Source: Megamonas sp. UBA1799
GTDB lineage: Bacteria > Bacillota > Negativicutes > Selenomonadales > Selenomonadaceae
Direction: 5' to 3'
NCBI GenBank assembly: GCA_002319815.1
Contig: DCFR01000052.1
Coordinates: 38,149-102,148 of the forward strand
Length of the DNA: 64,000 nucleotides
Numbering within the stretch: the stretch's first letter is position 1; every line of letters starts with the position of its first letter. Made by a program: the position numbers and the translations under genes. Below are positions 60,600 to 64,000 of the stretch, in pieces. The notes below the pieces were generated by a model. It had not been told where the DNA came from and did no database searches. It saw only the letters and a program-made list of their open reading frames with translations.

Positions 60600-61052
60600 A
60601 TGATTTATAGAAAACCGACATTTAATGATATTGAAGCTATCTATACGCTGATTAATACGTATGCGAATGATGGCATTATGCTGGCGAGGTCCCGCAATAC
60701 ATTATATGAGACACTGCGCGATATGATTGTCGCGGAAGAAAATGGCATCGTTGTTGGCGTGGGCGGCCTGCATATTATTTGGAACGAGTTGGCCGAAATA
60801 CGCACAATGGCTGTTTTGCCAAAGAATGTCCAACAGGGAATTGGCGCGGAAATTGTGCGTCGGCTGACCGAAGAGGGGCAGTTATTTGGCATTAAAAAGT
60901 TGTTTACGCTGACGTATAAGCCGGGATTTTTTAAGAAATTGGGCTTTTGCGAGATTACGAAAGAGGAATTGCCGCATAAGGTATGGAAAGACTGTATTGA
61001 TTGTCCAAAATTTCCTAATTGTGATGAAATTGCCATGGTCAAAGATTTGTAA
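60600..61052 (+). CDS. GNAT N-acetyltransferase, ArgA-like
   Basis: About 150 aa from ATG 60600 (AAGGGTG upstream). The GNAT core reads IYRKPTFNDIEAIYTLINTY, VVGVGGLHIIWNELAEIRTM and the acetyl-CoA loop VQQGIGAEIVRRL. The C-terminus has C-x2-C-x5-C (DCIDCPKFPNCDEIAMV), as in the short amino-acid N-acetyltransferases that make N-acetylglutamate for arginine in several anaerobes. Assignment to ArgA is from this resemblance; other GNAT roles are possible. No arginine genes are adjacent. Confidence 0.78.
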   Translation: MIYRKPTFNDIEAIYTLINTYANDGIMLARSRNTLYETLRDMIVAEENGIVVGVGGLHIIWNELAEIRTMAVLPKNVQQGIGAEIVRRLTEEGQLFGIKKLFTLTYKPGFFKKLGFCEITKEELPHKVWKDCIDCPKFPNCDEIAMVKDL

Positions 61053-61131
61053 CATTATGCAATAATTAAAATATATATGAACAAGTGTTTACTCACAGTA
61101 GCGCATTGTTACAAAATAAATGATTTTTTTA

Positions 61132-61160
61132 TTGACATGCTAAAGGAAAACTGTTATAGT
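61132..61160 (+). promoter_or_regulatory. Promoter of the aroF-tyrA T-box transcript
   Basis: TTGACA (61132-61137), 17 bases, TATAGT (61155-61160): near-consensus spacing and sequence just before the T-box. Confidence 0.85.
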
Positions 61161-61180
61161 GATTTATATCAAAAAACAAA

Positions 61181-61424
61181 TGCGACGCGCAAGAGAAGTA
61201 AGCAGTGAATTCTTTCAGAGAGCTATGGCGAGGTGAAACATAGCAGATGAAGCTGATGAAATACACTTGCAAGCAGCAGGCTGAACTTGAGTAGGCCTCG
61301 CCGGATTGCCACCGTTATCAAAGGCTAGGGTATGTATGTACCTGAAATGAGAGGCTTGCTTTCCGGCAAGCAGGGTGGTACCACGGGTTAAACGCTCGTC
61401 CCTGTTGAGGGGCGGGCTTTTTTT
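61181..61424 (+). promoter_or_regulatory. T-box leader, tyrosine specifier
   Basis: AGGGTGGTACCACGGG (61372-61387) is the antiterminator motif; the terminator is GCTCGTCCC / GGGGCGGGC (61394-61417) plus seven T. Stem I carries AGAGAGCTATG...CATAGCAGATGAAG, and GATGAAATACACTTGC sets TAC (61262-61264) at the specifier position, matching the TTC placement in the Phe T-box at 47870. A Tyr codon fits the genes that follow, DAHP synthase and prephenate dehydrogenase. Confidence 0.9.
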
Positions 61425-61463
61425 ATTTGTTTTTAAATGTTTCATAAAATAGGAGGAAGCAGC

Positions 61464-62474
61464 ATGATTATTGTAATGTGCCCCAATTCTACAGAAGAAC
61501 ACTTGCGGAAAGTAGAACAGAAAATTGAAAGAGCCGGCTTATCTTATCATTTATCCAAAGGAGAGTCACGTACCATCGTCGGCGTTATCGGTGATAAAAA
61601 AGTAATTGCCGAGCTGGAAATGAATTCGTTGGAAGGTGTAGAAAAGACTGTGAGAATTACCGAGAAATATAAACTGGTCAGCCGCGAATTTCAACCGGAA
61701 GATACGGTAGTGGATGTGCGCGGCGTAAAAATAGGCGGTGGTCACCTGGCGGTGATGGCCGGCCCGTGCGCGGTTGAGAGTATGGAACAGCTGCGGGAAG
61801 CGGCGGCGGCCGTGAAAAAAGGCGGCGCACAGTTCTTGCGCGGCGGCGCCTTTAAGCCTCGGACATCTCCTTATGATTTTCAGGGGTTGGCGGAAGAAGG
61901 CTTGCAGATGCTGCAGCAGGTTGGACAGGAGTACGATTTGCGCGTGGTTACAGAAATTGTCGATGTCAATGATGTGGATATGATATCCCAGTATGCGGAT
62001 GTTTTACAGGTCGGCGCCCGCAATATGCAAAACTTTCGTTTGCTGCAGGCTGTTGGGCGTTCGAAAAGGCCGGTGCTCTTGAAACGCGGCCTTTCCGCTA
62101 CGATTTCCGAATGGCTGAATGCAGCCGAATATATTGTCAGCGCCGGTAATGAAAATGTCATTCTTTGTGAACGCGGGATCCGGACGTATGAAACATTCAC
62201 ACGCAATACCCTGGACTTAAGCGCCGTGGCGGCGGTGAAAGAGTTGTCACACCTGCCGGTTGTGGTCGATCCCAGTCACGGCACCGGACGGTGGCAGATG
62301 GTTCGTCCTATGGCGCGGGCGGCGATTGCCGCCGGTGCGGACGGCCTGATGATCGAGGTCCATCCGCATCCGGAGGTCGCACTGAGTGACGGTGATCAGT
62401 CTTTGACGCCGCAGCATTTTGAACTTGTAATGCATGAGGTAAAAAATATTGCCCGGGCAATGGAGAGAGCATAG
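61464..62474 (+). CDS. aroF: 3-deoxy-7-phosphoheptulonate (DAHP) synthase
   Basis: About 336 aa from ATG 61464 (AGGAGGAAG upstream). An N-terminal ferredoxin-like regulatory domain (residues 1-70, [20 protein letters not shown]) precedes the TIM barrel with [50 protein letters not shown] and [11 protein letters not shown]. It condenses PEP and erythrose-4-phosphate, the first shikimate step. The small N-terminal domain mediates tyrosine or phenylalanine inhibition in homologues. tyrA starts directly after its stop. Confidence 0.94.
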   Translation: MIIVMCPNSTEEHLRKVEQKIERAGLSYHLSKGESRTIVGVIGDKKVIAELEMNSLEGVEKTVRITEKYKLVSREFQPEDTVVDVRGVKIGGGHLAVMAGPCAVESMEQLREAAAAVKKGGAQFLRGGAFKPRTSPYDFQGLAEEGLQMLQQVGQEYDLRVVTEIVDVNDVDMISQYADVLQVGARNMQNFRLLQAVGRSKRPVLLKRGLSATISEWLNAAEYIVSAGNENVILCERGIRTYETFTRNTLDLSAVAAVKELSHLPVVVDPSHGTGRWQMVRPMARAAIAAGADGLMIEVHPHPEVALSDGDQSLTPQHFELVMHEVKNIARAMERA

Positions 62475-63362
62475 ATGGCGAAATTGAATTTAGCGATTGT
62501 CGGCGTAGGTTTGATTGGCGGTTCTTTGGGCCTGGCTTTAAAAGATAAATTGGCTGAAGATATTTATATTACTGGTATATCGCGCACCGAAAAATCGATG
62601 GCAGAAGCGCTGGCTTGCGGTGCTGTGGATATGGTGTCCTCGGATATTGCCGCCGTTGTCCGCAATGCTGACATTGTTTTTTTAAGCACGCCGGTACTGC
62701 AGATGATTCCTATGGTAAAAAAGATGCTGCCGTTTTTAAAGTCAGGCGCAATTCTGACCGATGCCGGCAGCACCAAACAGTATGTATGGAATGGCTTGCG
62801 TCAGATTCTGCCGGCAGATATTTATTATGTGGCGGGTCATCCGATGACGGGTAAGGAAAAAAGCGGCGTGCAGGCGGCGGATAAACATTTATTCGTGAAT
62901 AAATGTTATGTAATTGTCGAAGATACCGGCGCGCCAAAAGCGGCGTTGGAAAAAGTTTTGTCCCTGCTGCGGCTGACTGGCGCCAATCTGACTACGCTGG
63001 ATATTCGGAAGCATGACCGCTGCGCATCCCTCATCAGCCATGTGCCGCATGTGACGGCGGCGGCTTTGGTTACGCTGCTGAACCGCAGCGCCGGCGATAT
63101 GGATTCGTGTCTGAAGCTTGCCGGCGGCGGCTTTAAGGATACTACCCGGATTGCTTCTTCTAATTCTGATATGTGGGCCGATATTTGCATGACGAATCCC
63201 GATGCCATTGTGCAAAATCTGGAAGAGCTGCAGAACATTCTCGGCGAAGTGATTGCCTCGATTCGGAGCCAGGATCGCCAAGCGGTGTATGATTACTTTG
63301 CGGCCGCTAAAAAGCGCCGGGATTGTATTTTGGATCAGACAGAAAAAATGTTTGATATATAA
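62475..63362 (+). CDS. tyrA: Prephenate dehydrogenase
   Basis: 295 aa. Rossmann motif IVGVGLIGGSLGLALK at the N-terminus, FLSTPVLQM, LTDAGSTKQYVWNGL, YVAGHPMTGKEKSGVQAA with a catalytic His, then HDRCASLISHVPHVTAAALV and GGGFKDTTRIASSN. It oxidises prephenate to 4-hydroxyphenylpyruvate on the way to tyrosine. No fused ACT or chorismate mutase domain, so feedback probably acts on AroF and through the Tyr T-box. ATG directly follows the aroF stop. Confidence 0.95.
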   Translation: MAKLNLAIVGVGLIGGSLGLALKDKLAEDIYITGISRTEKSMAEALACGAVDMVSSDIAAVVRNADIVFLSTPVLQMIPMVKKMLPFLKSGAILTDAGSTKQYVWNGLRQILPADIYYVAGHPMTGKEKSGVQAADKHLFVNKCYVIVEDTGAPKAALEKVLSLLRLTGANLTTLDIRKHDRCASLISHVPHVTAAALVTLLNRSAGDMDSCLKLAGGGFKDTTRIASSNSDMWADICMTNPDAIVQNLEELQNILGEVIASIRSQDRQAVYDYFAAAKKRRDCILDQTEKMFDI

Positions 63363-63366
63363 TGAA

Positions 63367-63395
63367 TTGAAATGTATCTTTGCTTCTATTATAAT
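63367..63395 (+). promoter_or_regulatory. Promoter upstream of the UPF0158-like gene
   Basis: TTGAAA (63367-63372), 17 bases, TATAAT (63390-63395), directly after the tyrA stop. Confidence 0.7.
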
Positions 63396-63431
63396 TGATA
63401 TATTGTATTCTATAGAAATGGGGCAGGGATA

Positions 63432-63878
63432 TTGAAAATTAAATTGCAGGATCTGGCACATGCTTTGGAACAGTCTGATGTATTTGCTGGTTATGTAGAT
63501 CTGGCAGAAGGGCGGGTCATCGTCTGCGGCGACCAGTTGTCCCCGGCAGCAGAGGAGACAGGCACTTCTGATGCGGATCAATTGGAACGGGCGCTTTCGA
63601 TTGAAGATGACTGGCAGCGTTATGTGGCTTTGCCGAATGCCTGTGATGTTGATATGAAGCAGGTTTTGCAGCAGTTTGCCGCCACGCTTACGGGAAGCGA
63701 CAGTAAAAATGAGCTGTTGGCCGCGCTGCAGGGGGCAGGAGCCGTGACCCGCAGCGAGCGCTTGCTGCGCCGCTTGGGCATGGAGCCGCACTGGCAAACG
63801 TATCTGCATCATTACTTTATTGCCATCGCTCGTGATTGGTGCGAAGAAAATAATGTCGAGTATGAGGATGAAACCTGA
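63432..63878 (+). CDS. UPF0158-like protein, function unknown
   Basis: 148 aa, acidic and cytoplasmic. The pattern IEDDWQRYVALPNACDVDMK, LLAALQGAGAVTRSERLLRR, then WQTYLHHYFIAIARDWCEENN resembles UPF0158 proteins (L...AL.G.GA...F then W...Y....A..W). No catalytic motif is evident. TTG 63432 has GCAGGG upstream. It stands alone after the tyrosine operon and before a tRNA. Confidence 0.68.
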   Translation: MKIKLQDLAHALEQSDVFAGYVDLAEGRVIVCGDQLSPAAEETGTSDADQLERALSIEDDWQRYVALPNACDVDMKQVLQQFAATLTGSDSKNELLAALQGAGAVTRSERLLRRLGMEPHWQTYLHHYFIAIARDWCEENNVEYEDET

Positions 63879-63913
63879 TGAAGCAATAAAATTACAGATT
63901 TTTGTTTTATGCG

Positions 63914-63942
63914 TTGACAAGGTTTCGGAAAATCTGTATAAT
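63914..63942 (+). promoter_or_regulatory. tRNA promoter
   Basis: TTGACA (63914-63919), 17 bases, TATAAT (63937-63942): both boxes perfect, 36 bases before the tRNA 5' end. This strength is usual for stable RNA. Confidence 0.88.
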
Positions 63943-63978
63943 AATATTTGTCGCTGAAACGGCGATGAAAGTTTTAAC

Positions 63979-64000
63979 GGCCCGGTAGTTCAGTTGGTTT
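63979..64000 (+). tRNA. tRNA gene, 5' end only (possibly tRNA-Asp)
   Basis: GGCCCGGTAGTTCAGTTGGTT is a tRNA acceptor strand and D arm (the conserved TA spacer, then GTTCAGTTGG). The window ends before the anticodon. The 5' sequence resembles Firmicute tRNA-Asp, but identity is not proved. Confidence 0.8.

Noticed and set aside
62889..63920. Long open frame on the minus strand (343 codons) opposite tyrA and the UPF0158-like gene
   Set aside because: It lies antisense to two genes with clear family motifs, has no ribosome site, and its translation is low-complexity and basic. It is a by-product of codon usage on the other strand.
1..64000. CRISPR arrays, rRNA operons, prophage or complete insertion sequences
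   Set aside because: No regularly spaced repeats, rRNA sequence, phage structural genes or transposase genes were seen in the window.

Overview
The window is a dense, almost entirely plus-strand stretch of bacterial chromosome. It carries about 63 protein genes, tmRNA, one cobalamin riboswitch, two T-box leaders and the first bases of a tRNA. Gene content and order are those of a low-GC Firmicute (def-fmt-DUF116-rsmB-rlmN-stp-ftsW-pbp-pknB-rsgA-rpe, T-boxes, PASTA kinase, ZapA). A complete RND pump with its periplasmic adaptor implies an outer membrane. Together with anaerobic cobamide synthesis, tungsten/molybdenum genes and a stand-alone carboxyltransferase, this points to a diderm anaerobe of the Negativicutes (Sporomusa/Selenomonas relatives). 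That placement is inference from gene content, not a database match.

Layout. 1-4618: end of a tungstate-type ABC transporter, two MoeA proteins (one fused to a binding-protein-like domain) and MobB, a metal uptake and cofactor insertion group. 4690-7356: two FAD oxidoreductases with Fe-S motifs. 7407-10426: FecCD-type ABC importer for a metal chelate or corrinoid. 10427-12045: an unusual patch with a 78-bp partial copy of the ssrA promoter and 5' end, a small toxin-antitoxin pair between two similar hairpins, then intact ssrA (tmRNA). 12046-16451: RND efflux pump. 16530-17336: an orphan flagellin-like gene. 17491-22061: translation and rRNA modification genes. 22127-29960: a cell-envelope signalling operon (two FHA proteins, PP2C phosphatase, FtsW/RodA, PBP, PASTA kinase, RsgA, Rpe). 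29978-33298: queC, folE2, a ChbG-like deacetylase and a flippase-like membrane protein.

33370-47694: a cobalamin riboswitch followed by 16 tightly packed or overlapping genes, cbiD-E-T-F-G-H-J-C-A, cobU, cobQ, cbiB, cobS, pduX, cobD and cobC. These cover most of the anaerobic corrin ring and nucleotide-loop assembly. cbiL, the cobalt chelatase and cobT are not in the window. 47745-51503: Phe T-box with pheS-pheT, then zapA and a DUF47-PiT phosphate uptake pair, then a large nucleoside kinase. 55417-57949 is the only minus-strand block: a biotin-dependent carboxyltransferase and a D-amino-acid aminotransferase. 58179-63878: ACT/UPF0210 pair, nth, an argA-like acetyltransferase, a Tyr T-box with aroF-tyrA, and a UPF0158-like gene. 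A tRNA begins at 63979 and is cut by the window end.

The most unusual spot is 10441-11551, where a toxin-antitoxin cassette sits between a decayed 5' copy of ssrA and the functional gene. Start codons were chosen from ribosome-binding sites and family alignment; TTG and GTG starts are common here. No CRISPR array, complete insertion sequence, prophage or rRNA was seen.
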